DNA of 64,000 nt. Source: Phoenix dactylifera. Lineage: Eukaryota; Streptophyta; Magnoliopsida; Arecales; Arecaceae. A program made the position numbers and the translations under genes. Of this stretch, positions 56,601 through 64,000 are shown one piece after another. Each line of letters opens with the position of its first letter. The stretch's first letter is position 1. The stretch is from contig NW_024068019.1 in the NCBI RefSeq assembly GCF_009389715.1, forward strand, positions 37,501 through 101,500, in the 5' to 3' direction. A model generated the notes under the pieces. It did not search any database. It was given only the letters and a program-made list of their open reading frames with translations, and was not told where the DNA came from.

Positions 56601-59600
56601 AAGCAAAATATTTACCATTATAAAAATTTACACCTGGTGAGCATGATTGCATGCGTATATAGATAACAGAAAATTTCTCTATTTTGCAGACAAAACATTT
56701 TTTTTCTTCTTTTGATATCTTTTTCATATAGATAACATTTTTTTCTCTATAACAGAATATTTCTATACCATTTTTTCTCTATAACAGAAAATTTCGATAC
56801 AATTATCTTAACTTATGAAAAGGCTTACAAGGAGGAATCAAACATGCAGATAGGATATAAAAATGTGAGTCTTATGTGCATTTAAATGTGCTCCTGCAAA
56901 ACTGTCTCATGTAATTGTCAGAGCAAACTCAATGATGAAAGGCATATGAAACTATTTACATGAATTTCATTACAACTAATTTAAAAATCTCAGGTTTGAT
57001 AAGAGGCCACCAAAGAAGAGCCACACGGCACCAAAGTATTTCACATAGAGAACTTGGATAGGATAATTGTATAGATAGTCAAAAATGTAACATATATTAA
57101 GATGGATCAAAGATATGAAGGAAAATTTTGGACAGCCTTTGGATCTTGCAAAATCAGCACATACCTATTTTGTCCAATCTAGATAGCTTTCTGGACTTAT
57201 AGATTTCTGTATTTCCAAATAAGATCTTCACTAGCCAAGAATTGTTCAACTCCTAGGCTTAAAAACTTTCCTACCGTACTAATGACCTCTAGAGCAGTGA
57301 TAGAAAGTGTGGAAGAATCCAAAGTAATTTAGAGCTGAGAACATGCACAAGATTATTTTAGAGGATCTGGGAGGATGTCTGCAAACCAAATTACTAAGGA
57401 CAAGGGAAGAAACAAAAGAAAGCAAAAGTAAAAATAAAAACCAGCCCAAAAGCATTCTACCCCAGGACAAAACCTAAGACTGGACCGTATCCATTCAACC
57501 CACCTAGAACCACCGCAAATTTTAAATTCAAAAATTTGAAATTTGAAACTCAAAAATCATGGCAGAAGCTGTGTGCTGGACACCAATTAGTGTGGTCATG
57601 CTAGAGTCAATAATTGCAAATCCAGACATCATATTTTGGAGCTACTTACTTGGGTTTCATGGTCTGATTATGTTCTTTTAGGCCTTAACATGGTATGCTG
57701 TACCGGTCGGTATAGGTCGGTATCAGACGTACCGTAACCGTACCGATGGGTACCGGTATCGGTACGCCAATGTCGGTACGTCTGGCGTACCGCATACCGT
57801 ACCATACCGACACTCGGTACGCCTATACTAGTGCGGCACCGGTACGGGGTTCGGTACCGGTACGGCGAACCTTGGGCCTTAATTTTGAATTAATTTGATC
57901 CTCTGCTTGTTTATGATGCTTTTGAAAAAAAGAAGTGCATACAACTCCAAGAAACTGAGATATCAGGAGTGCTTCACTCCAAAATATGCAATCCTTAATT
58001 CTTCCCAGGATGCAACTGGTACTTACCAGGAATACTGGCTTCTGACTTCAAGCAGAAGAATCATAGAAATGTTTGCCTAGTAGTACTCTGACACATAGGC
58101 TCTTGTTTAGGACAAGAAGAGTGCTTTATTCCCTGTACTTTATTGTATCTTGTTGTGCCATTTTATTCACCTGCTTTTCTAGGACCTTATTCTAGTCATC
58201 AGATGACTGATTTGTTCATGAAGATGATTTTGATTATCTAATGATTATCATCTTCTTGTGACAATTATCTATTAATATCATTTTTTAAATTTTTACAAGC
58301 AATAGGCTACTACCTTATAAACAAAATCTGTGACATCTCTGTTTTGCGAACTGTTTGTCTAAGTGGTGTTCTGCAACTTTCATTTATAAATCACACAAGA
58401 ATCTACGTGTTAGTGGTAGAGCGGTTCTAATTGACACCTCTTACAGGTAATCCTGAATGTTTAGGTGCTGAGCTTTTGGAGACTTTGGTCAAGATGACTC
58501 CAACAAAGGAGGAAGAATTAAAACTCCGACACTACAACGGTGATATATCAAAGCTTGGGTCAGCAGAGCGCTTTCTAAAAGCAGTGCTGGATATACCTTT
58601 TGCCTTCCAAAGAGTTGATGCAATGCTATACAGGGCCAATTTTGAGATAGAAATCAATTACCTAAGGAAATATTTTGAAACTCTAGAGGTAAAAATGCTA
58701 TTTCCTTAATGCTGCATCATTCTTCTTCATGGGAGCTTGTTTATAAGTAAGCATATGAATCTAAAAAACAGAAGGAATATAACATAAAACCTCTTTCAAT
58801 TAAATTGTCCACATGTATATTCTTGTTATCGACATTTATCACCTCTTATTAAAACTACAGCTAACAGTGCACCATATACATAGAAATTTTTTTAGTATGA
58901 GATAACTATATGATCTACATCATATAGGACAGCATGAGCCATGGTTTTTTCAAAATTAGAAAAATAAAAATCTAATATAAGCACTGTTCTGAAATACGAA
59001 AGCTTTTCTGATTACAAATTCGTGCATTTATGATTGTGATCCTTTTAGCTTTCTGAACTAAAGAAAAAGAAGAAATTTTATTCTTCCATGCATCAGTCAG
59101 CTAATATTTTCTCAATATGCTTTAGGCAGCTTGTGAAGATCTAAGAAGCAGTAGACTATTCTTAAAACTCCTGGAAGCTGTCCTGAGGACCGGAAACTGG
59201 ATGAATGTGGGCACCAAACGAGGTGAGGCAAAAACTTTCAAGCTTGATACTCTTCTAAAGCTCGCAGATGTGAAAGGGACAGATGGGAAGAAAACACTGC
59301 TCCATTTTGTTGTCCAAGAGATCATCCGATCAGAAGGATCAGGTTCTGAACCAACAGCAGAAGATCTTCCTAAAAATGCCAGGGAAGAGCAATTTAAGAA
59401 ACAAGGCTTAAAAGTGGTTGCTGGGCTGAGCAATGAGCTTGGAAACGTTAAGAAAGCAGCTGGGATGGACTCAGACGTCCTGAGTAGTTACGTCTCAAAG
59501 CTAGAAATGGGGCTTGCGAAGATAAGGTCAGTCTTACAGCTTGAGAGGTGGTGCACCCAAGGTAAGTTCTTTGAGGCAATGAAAGTGTTTCTTAAGGAGG

Positions 59601-59902
59601 CAGAAGGAGAGATTGAGCGGGTTAAGGCTGAGGAGAAGCAGGCATTGGGCCTAGTAAAAGAGATTACAGACTACTTCCATGGGGATGCAGCAAAGGAGGA
59701 AGCCCACCCTCTTAGGATCTTCACGGTTGTGAGGGACTTCCTCTCAATACTAGATAATGTGTGCAAGGACGTGGGTAGAACGCAAGAGAGGACAATTATG
59801 GGGTCTGCTAGATCATTCCGCATCTCTGCAAGTGCTTCTCTGCTGGTTCTCCATAGGCATGAAGCACAGCAAGATGGAAATGCGGACGATGCTAGTCCGT
59901 GA
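47651..59902 (+). CDS. Class I formin-like protein (FH1/FH2)
   Basis: Membrane-anchored actin nucleator and elongation factor of the plant class I formins. Four exons join in frame to 2,544 bp (847 aa): 47651-48975, 49087-49286, 58447-58688, 59126-59902, all GT-AG. The start [20 protein letters not shown] is a signal peptide. A Pro/Ser-rich wall-facing segment follows, then one transmembrane helix at about 84-107 ([20 protein letters not shown]), an intracellular linker, and the FH1 polyproline region at about 280-323. The FH2 domain is at about 410-815: [10 protein letters not shown], then [35 protein letters not shown], and [19 protein letters not shown] with [13 protein letters not shown]. 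The LKPLHWD and [19 protein letters not shown] blocks are the usual FH2 hallmarks. Intron 2 is 9,160 bp and filled with transposons. Exon joins are inferred from frame and family. Confidence 0.93.
49287..50080. other. Start of formin intron 2
   Basis: Donor GTGAGG at 49,287. An A run lies at 49,590-49,604. At 49,985-50,060 a TAGCTTAGTCAATTG block followed about 55 bp later by GGGGTTTAAATCCTG resembles a tRNA-derived SINE head (A-box/B-box), but there is no tail or target duplication to confirm it. Confidence 0.35.
50085..50508 (+). mobile_element. TRIM in formin intron 2
   Basis: Same family as the TRIM at 6365-6859. LTRs at 50,085-50,221 and 50,386-50,508 start with TGTGAGG and carry the GCGGGCGTGT and GGTAGATCTT blocks. 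The interior shares GAGGACATCGGGG and similar blocks with the other copy, and ends in a purine tract (AATGGGGGGAGCA) right before the 3' LTR. The primer site after the 5' LTR is weaker than in the other copy. CATAT (50,080-50,084) and TATAT (50,509-50,513) fit an aged target duplication. It is structurally complete and older than a fresh insertion. Confidence 0.85.
50515..52795. other. Formin intron 2, no clear element
   Basis: AT-rich intron. 52,010-52,240 has repeated GGCACAGACTG(G/A)TA and related blocks that may belong to a decayed element. No coding signal. Confidence 0.35.
52799..52984. mobile_element. Aged hAT-like MITE (GTACC family)
   Basis: 186 bp starting CATGATTCGCAGTACC and ending GGTACCGAGATGACGAACCTTG, so the ends are inverted relatives of those of the elements at 53,288, 55,188 and 57,689. 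No exact target duplication remains, so it is older or altered at its ends. Confidence 0.5.
53288..53469. mobile_element. hAT-like MITE (GTACC family)
   Basis: 182 bp starting CATAGTTCGTCATTTCGGTA and ending GTATGGCGAACCATG, with a perfect 8-bp target duplication ATCTATAG (53,280-53,287 and 53,470-53,477). The interior has many GGTACC and GGTACGGTAC blocks. Non-coding. Confidence 0.85.
53666..53940 (-). pseudogene. Histone H3 pseudogene fragment
   Basis: Read on the minus strand, the C-terminal half of histone H3 is recognisable. It reads [19 protein letters not shown] (compare IAQDFKTDLRFQSSAVAAL in real H3), then [17 protein letters not shown] (compare QEAAEAYVVGLFEDTNL), then [20 protein letters not shown]. 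The final part matches [21 protein letters not shown] up to a stop at the same place (53,666-53,668). Upstream, LIRK is still visible just before MAQ, but the PFQRLVREI segment is missing, and beyond about 53,900 the frame is lost ([11 protein letters not shown] for QKSTELLIRK). It has no introns and lies opposite to the formin gene in intron 2, so it is probably an old retrocopy. It cannot make a histone. Confidence 0.72.
54790..54930 (+). mobile_element. Possible tRNA-derived SINE
   Basis: CTTGATGGCATTACCTCT is followed by GGGAGGGTTTCAATTCTAAT (a B-box-like block) and, about 75 bp later, CCTCCTAATTTATT and an A run at 54,923-54,930. The order fits a short SINE. A candidate target duplication (ATATACC on both sides) is too weak to settle it. 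Confidence 0.3.
55188..55881. mobile_element. Hairpin (foldback) hAT-like element in formin intron 2
   Basis: 694 bp with a perfect 8-bp target duplication ATTAAAAC (55,180-55,187 and 55,882-55,889) and ends CAAGGTCCGCCATACCGG and CCGGTTTGGCATACATTG, matching the terminal family of the element at 57,689. Almost the whole element is one long inverted repeat: 55,334-55,388 is perfectly complementary to 55,690-55,744. The arms meet at a loop of about 12 bases near 55,546-55,557, inside a second inverted pair (GTGAAGTCGG and CCGACTTCAC). The arms are very GC-rich, unlike the surrounding intron, and may contain captured host sequence. The many open frames here are by-products of GC content and symmetry. 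Confidence 0.92.
55890..57680. other. Formin intron 2, no clear element
   Basis: AT-rich intron sequence without recognisable coding or repeat structure. Confidence 0.4.
57689..57874. mobile_element. hAT-like MITE (GTACC family)
   Basis: 186 bp with terminal inverted repeats (CATGGTATGCTGTACCGG on the left; the right end reads CCGGTACGGCGAACCTTG) and a perfect 8-bp target duplication GGCCTTAA (57,681-57,688 and 57,875-57,882). The interior is dense in GTACCG/CGGTAC repeats. Non-coding, about 570 bp before exon 3 of the formin gene. Confidence 0.92.
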
Positions 59903-61410
59903 TAATATAGCAATGAGGAACATAATTGAACTGCCACAAAATTTATGCTAGGTGGATCTAATCAGCTGCAAAGTGGTGGCATGCCTTTTGAGAACATGTT
60001 TTAACTAGATGAGAGGAAAAACAAATCAAGTTATTGACATTAGCAGGTTCATATCTGTATAAAGGAAAAAATAAGCAATTCCACAGTTGTGGAAGGCGAT
60101 ATGTACATTTGTTCATCTCAGATAGAGGTATAGCACAAAGGAAGAGCATCGAGGAAATATAAATTTCACCTGACGGAGAATAGGAGGCATGAGCCATCTG
60201 CCATGTAATAAAGTTATTTACTGATAGTTGCAAATATGTTGTTCATCTCGTGTAATTATTCTCTACTTTATTGTGTACTGAAAGGAAACTGAGAATGAAT
60301 TGCCTGAGCTTTCTCAATTTGAGAGCTGACAGGTGTTGTGCAGATAGTTTTCTATATTCCTTTGCTTTAATTCTTTAATCTTGATGTTGAGGAAGAATAT
60401 ATAGTATCATATGATTCTTGTGGTGCTTATATACTCTTGGGCCCTTCCACCTAAAAGCCTAGATTTTTAGACCGGATGTTAACATGGTATCAGTGCCTGG
60501 GTTGAGGAAGAATAGGTGCTTATAATATACTGTTGGTGCTTAAACCTTCATGTTCTCACTTGCTAAGGAACTTAAAGAACAAAGACCAGACCACAGATAG
60601 GAGTGGATCATGTGGCTTCGGTTAACCTACTTCTTGTGAGGTTTGGAGTGGGATTGGCAAGCCCCATCCCAAATTTTATTAAAGAATAACAGAAGGAGAA
60701 GAGCGGAGTTGCAAGGTCAAGGGAATTAGGAAAGATGAAGTCATAGCTTCTACCAAACCGGATCCAAAAAAGTTTACGCATTCAGAGTTGCAGAGAATTG
60801 TTAGAAAAACATAAAGCAGTAAGTAGGACTTATGGCTTATGGGTGACAACATTTATTTGATGAAGATCCTTGGAAGAATCCAGTTGGATTTTAAGCTTGG
60901 AGCTGTCTTCGGTGCAATTTTTCAAGCCACATTTTAACTCATATGAACAGGTAGCTTTTCTAGATCGCTCTCATGTGCCAATACTTTTTTTTTTTGCTAA
61001 AATATGCCAATACTTGAACAAGAAAAAGAAAAAACATTATAGGTTTATATATTGATTACTTTTATTTGCCAAGAATTTTATATGAGGTTCTACAAACTTA
61101 TTTTTTCATGATGCTGCAAATCCATCATGAAAAACAAATCCATATACTAATAGAAGCTTTCATTCATCATCCTTGCCTATTCTATTCTAACAGAGGGTGT
61201 AGTAGAGAGAAAAGAGCTGCTGCAGTTCTCGTGAAGAACTTTAATAAAGAACAATGTTATTCCATTTTTATTTCAGGATCATTTCAGAGAAAAACCTTAG
61301 AAAACATTACACGCAGAATTGGAGTTCCATGCCAAAGTCAGATGGCAGCACTCCTAGATGCACAAACTACCACTTGTTTCCTCCATTAGTCTCTTGACCT
61401 TCCATGCATG
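59903..61410. other. 3' UTR of formin and intergenic
   Basis: The proximal part is probably the 3' UTR. Apart from the LTR fragment at 60,385-60,496 nothing is recognised. A 107-codon frame at 61,066-61,389 is not supported. Confidence 0.4.
60385..60496 (+). mobile_element. LTR fragment with primer-binding site (TRIM-like)
   Basis: A 100-bp LTR-like segment from TGTTGAGGAAG to GATGTTAACA (60,385-60,484) is followed directly by TGGTATCAGTGC, close to the tRNA-Met primer site. A second GTTGAGGAAGAATAG occurs just downstream (60,502), possibly what remains of the other LTR. Ends and target duplication could not be fixed. Confidence 0.5.
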
Positions 61411-61419
61411 CTTCTTCTC

Positions 61420-61713
61420 TTACACTTCTAGCTCCAAAGATGAGACTGGGACGCTGTCAGACAGCCCGGTACCGGCCTTGAAGGCGAGCTTCTCCGGCAT
61501 GGAGTCATCGATGTACATCTCAACAACAGAGAGAGCTACAGCAACAGCCCGTCATCTTCTTCATCTTACGCTCTCCACAAAGGCTGTCCTCCATGCCTCC
61601 AAGGGGGAACAGACCCTTGGGGAGGCCGAGCTCTTCGAGCAGTTGGATGGACTTCTTTCTGCAGAGGTTATTACCACCTCGGCGCCCTCCCGTTAGTTCT
61701 CAGGGATGCGATG
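61420..61713 (-). pseudogene. DUF538 pseudogene, minus strand
   Basis: Fifth member of the DUF538 family in the window, in the opposite orientation. The minus strand matches the intact copies at AAGAAGTCCATCCAA, GCTCGAAGAGCTCGGCCTCC, CCAAGGGTCTGTT and GTACATCGATGACTCC, and at GCCGGTACCGGGCTGTCTGA near the end. The start codon is ATC instead of ATG. About 150 bp of the middle (from after GLLP to TAFVEQ) and part of KITGVKTKE are missing, and stops interrupt the frame. Its promoter remains visible: TATAAATA on the minus strand at 61,822-61,829, at the same kind of distance as in the intact genes. It was therefore copied with its promoter and decayed afterwards. Confidence 0.85.
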
Positions 61714-61821
61714 TTATCCTGTGGAAGACAGAGCCAAGCAAGGGCTTGAAAGAGGACGACGGTAGCTGTAGACAGTAAGAAAGCAAAGGGCTAATGACTG
61801 CGGGGTTGGGGAGACATGGGA

Positions 61822-61829
61822 GTATTTAT
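61822..61829 (-). promoter_or_regulatory. Relict TATA box of the minus-strand DUF538 pseudogene
   Basis: TATAAATA on the minus strand, about 109 bp upstream of the decayed start, within ATCTATAAATACTCC as in the active copies. Confidence 0.65.
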
Positions 61830-61849
61830 AGATGGAAGAGTAGAGTTTG

Positions 61850-63650
61850 ATATGGGCGTTTAATAATGCGAAGGGCAGGAGTTCTTTTAACTGAATTAGT
61901 TGGTACTCGGTAGTAAGCAGCAGTGAGAAACCGATTTCATATGATGACAAAAAAAGCCACTTTTGATGGACATTCTTTTTATAAAAAAAAATAGTAGATA
62001 TTTTGTCGAATAATGACTTTTATGGCATAATTTTTTCATGGAGTCAAATCCACATGGTGATGGATTAGATTTTAGATTTAGCTCATTAAAAATCATATTG
62101 GTTGACTACAAGTCTAAAAAGAAGGCTGGGTCAATGTTTCTTACCATCAAAACAAGGGCTTCAACCTAAATCACTTTGGATCAAACACTTATATGAGCCT
62201 TATATGGAGAGCCTCAATTGGATTAATAACTCAGTTGCTTTTTAAATCTGCCATCACTCACAGGTTGCATCTTAACTATTAGAACTCTTTTCTAGTGACC
62301 AGCCATGGTTCGAGGTCAAGAGACTGTTTGCATGCTGGTGATAATTTTTTTTTAAAAAAAATTACGACCTAATCACCTAACTTTCAACAATTTAATAACT
62401 TCAGTGTGAAATACAGGCATAGGCCAACTCCGGAAGTCTCCACATTGAAGTTTCATGAATAACCATTCTAGTTTTACCAGACATTGTAGAATGTACTAAT
62501 ATACTCATTATAGTCATGAATCTTTAAAACAAATGGGTGCAACTCTCCAATTTTACCATTATATACACGCACATATGTATACATATAATCGATCAATAGT
62601 ATTACGTTATTGTTATTGTAAACGGCAACCAAATTATTAGTAAGTAGCTTGTTTGACCCTAATTTCAAAATTCGGCTTGATTGATTATTCCACAAGCCAA
62701 GCAAGAGCTAGGCTTGGCTGAGTCAAGTTCAGCTTGATTAAATTAGAAATAAGAGTTATATCACAAAGTGTTCTAGTCATTACTTGTAAAAAAAAAAAAA
62801 AAACTTCAACTATTATGTTGAATGTGTGAGCATATCTCTGAAGGTCTTCAACCACCGAACTCTTAAAACAACCTACTCTAAGCGGCTTGAGTTTGACTCA
62901 AAAAATTAAATAATCTAACTTGAGCTCAACTTGGTACAAGATTAACCGAGTTTAACTGAGACCCAGCGCACTCGAGCTCAGTTCATACCCCTGCTTGTAT
63001 ATATATCCTAACACCATATAAAAGTAGCCATTTTTTCCAACTTTTCAGCTCTTGTAATATCGTTGTTAAGATTTCTCCCTTGGAAGCTTAAAGGAAATGA
63101 TTCTAACTGTGGACCCAAAGGAGTTTGAGAGGAAAATTCTCTCCCCAAGTTGGAATTTGTAACAATATATGCTCGATAAATGTTTGACATCTTTCAGAAG
63201 CCAAATTTATAATGATTTCTTGTTATAACAAACTTTAATCTGTCTAGATTGAGATGTAACGGATATTCAAAGCATGAATACACATTAAGAAATATACATG
63301 AAATGTTCATATATATATATATATATATATAATAGGCTCCAAAAACTACACATAATTTTTTCACCAACCGATCCAAGACTCAAATCTTGTTCAGTAACCC
63401 ATGCCAAATGGATGTTTGTCAATGCTGAGGATGCTGGTAGTGTCATTTTCCTTGTCGGTAACCCTATCTAGCTGCTCAAAAACCGAATTTACCTGTTCTT
63501 ACATAAAAAGAAAAGGAGACATGGATGATCCTTCAGAACTCGGTTATTTATCCCAGACATATATTTATGGAGGTATAGTTTGTTCAGGAGCTTGACAAAG
63601 TTTTCCCAGAGTTATTTACAAAGTATATAATCACACAACTATCGCTTGCT
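61850..63650. other. Intergenic
   Basis: AT-rich. 62,660-62,990 has GAGCT/AGCTT-rich blocks and ends near TTCATACCCCTG, resembling the right end of an old hAT MITE, but the left end was not found. An (AT)n tract lies at 63,311-63,331. The part next to 63,650 is probably the 3' UTR of the syntaxin gene. Confidence 0.4.
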
Positions 63651-63652
63651 TC

Positions 63653-63763
63653 CTAGGTAAAGAAAACCAGAACAAAAAGAACAATAAAAAGAACTATCAA
63701 GAACAGTATCATCATAATTTGTCCCTTTGCACCAGCCTTCTTCATAACCATGGCCACTTTTTT
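63653..63763 (-). CDS. Syntaxin-61-like Qc-SNARE, last exon (partial)
   Basis: The minus strand reads KKVAMVMKKAGAKGQ followed by a hydrophobic tail (IMMILFLIVLFIVLFVLVFF) and Thr before a stop at 63,653-63,655, 37 codons in all. The stretch VQKKVAMVMKKA plus a C-terminal membrane anchor ending FLT/FFT is the tail of plant SYP61, a trans-Golgi SNARE. A splice acceptor (TTGTGCAG) directly precedes the exon on the minus strand and keeps phase 0. The rest of the gene, with the SNARE motif, lies beyond the right edge of the window. Identification rests on this tail alone, so another tail-anchored SNARE is possible. Confidence 0.65.
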   Translation of the reverse strand, partial: KKVAMVMKKAGAKGQIMMILFLIVLFIVLFVLVFFT

Positions 63764-64000
63764 CTGCACAAGGATGCCATTATCTCCATCATTATACAAA
63801 CTTCCACATAAGAAGATGAAGGAAAGATAATCGGTACTGCAAGAACACTAAAAGATAGTAAAAGGTTTCTGATTTTAATTGTCCAGTAAAACTACAAGGA
63901 ATAAGGATATCCAGGTTTAGTATTAAAAATAATTTTAATCACCATAACATCAAAGAAAAGCGAATAAAAGAGATATACAAGATTTAACACAGCCAAATTG
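63764..64000 (-). other. Intron of the syntaxin-61-like gene
   Basis: AT-rich sequence upstream (minus strand) of the last exon. No further exon recognised before the window ends. Confidence 0.5.

Noticed and set aside
58400-58440. tRNA A-box-like GTTAGTGGTAGAGCGG
   Set aside because: No B-box at a suitable distance and no cloverleaf; it sits next to a splice acceptor of the formin gene.

Overview
This is plant nuclear DNA: multi-exon genes with GT-AG introns, long AT-rich intergenic stretches, and many transposons of plant type (CACTA, hAT and PIF elements, TRIM miniature LTR elements, RTE-type and RNase-H-bearing LINEs). GC-rich first exons next to AT-rich introns, and the protein sequences, suggest a monocot, perhaps a palm. 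The species is an inference and is not proven by the sequence.

Layout. 1-11 kb is gene-poor and holds a 5'-truncated LINE with a target-site duplication, degenerate repeats, a hAT remnant and two TRIM elements side by side in opposite orientation. 11.0-17.6 kb is an interferon-related developmental regulator (IFRD/SAT32-like) gene with 13 coding exons, reconstructed to 431 aa. 20.9-22.8 kb is a five-exon BTB/POZ-TAZ gene (375 aa). 24.8-34.9 kb carries three intact, intronless DUF538 (SVB-like) genes on the + strand, each with a TATA box about 100 bp upstream. Two decayed DUF538 copies follow: one at 42.4-43.0 kb, split by a tiny TRIM, and one on the - strand at 61.4-61.7 kb. 36.2-41.6 kb is a CACTA transposon whose transposase-like gene is itself split by a hAT element. 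47.65-59.9 kb is a class I formin (847 aa in four exons) with a 9.2-kb second intron. That intron is packed with insertions: a TRIM, four hAT-like elements of one TIR family (one a 694-bp hairpin) and a decayed histone H3 copy. The last 350 bp contain the final coding exon of a syntaxin-61-like SNARE on the - strand.

The host genes do not form a pathway. They are ordinary single genes plus one local DUF538 family expansion. Most of the unusual structure is transposon archaeology: six hAT-type insertions have perfect 8-bp target duplications, and several elements sit inside other elements or inside decayed genes. I found no CRISPR array and no convincing new gene system. The most notable items are the DUF538 array, the nested insertions, the intronic hairpin element and the 10-nt first coding segment of the IFRD gene.
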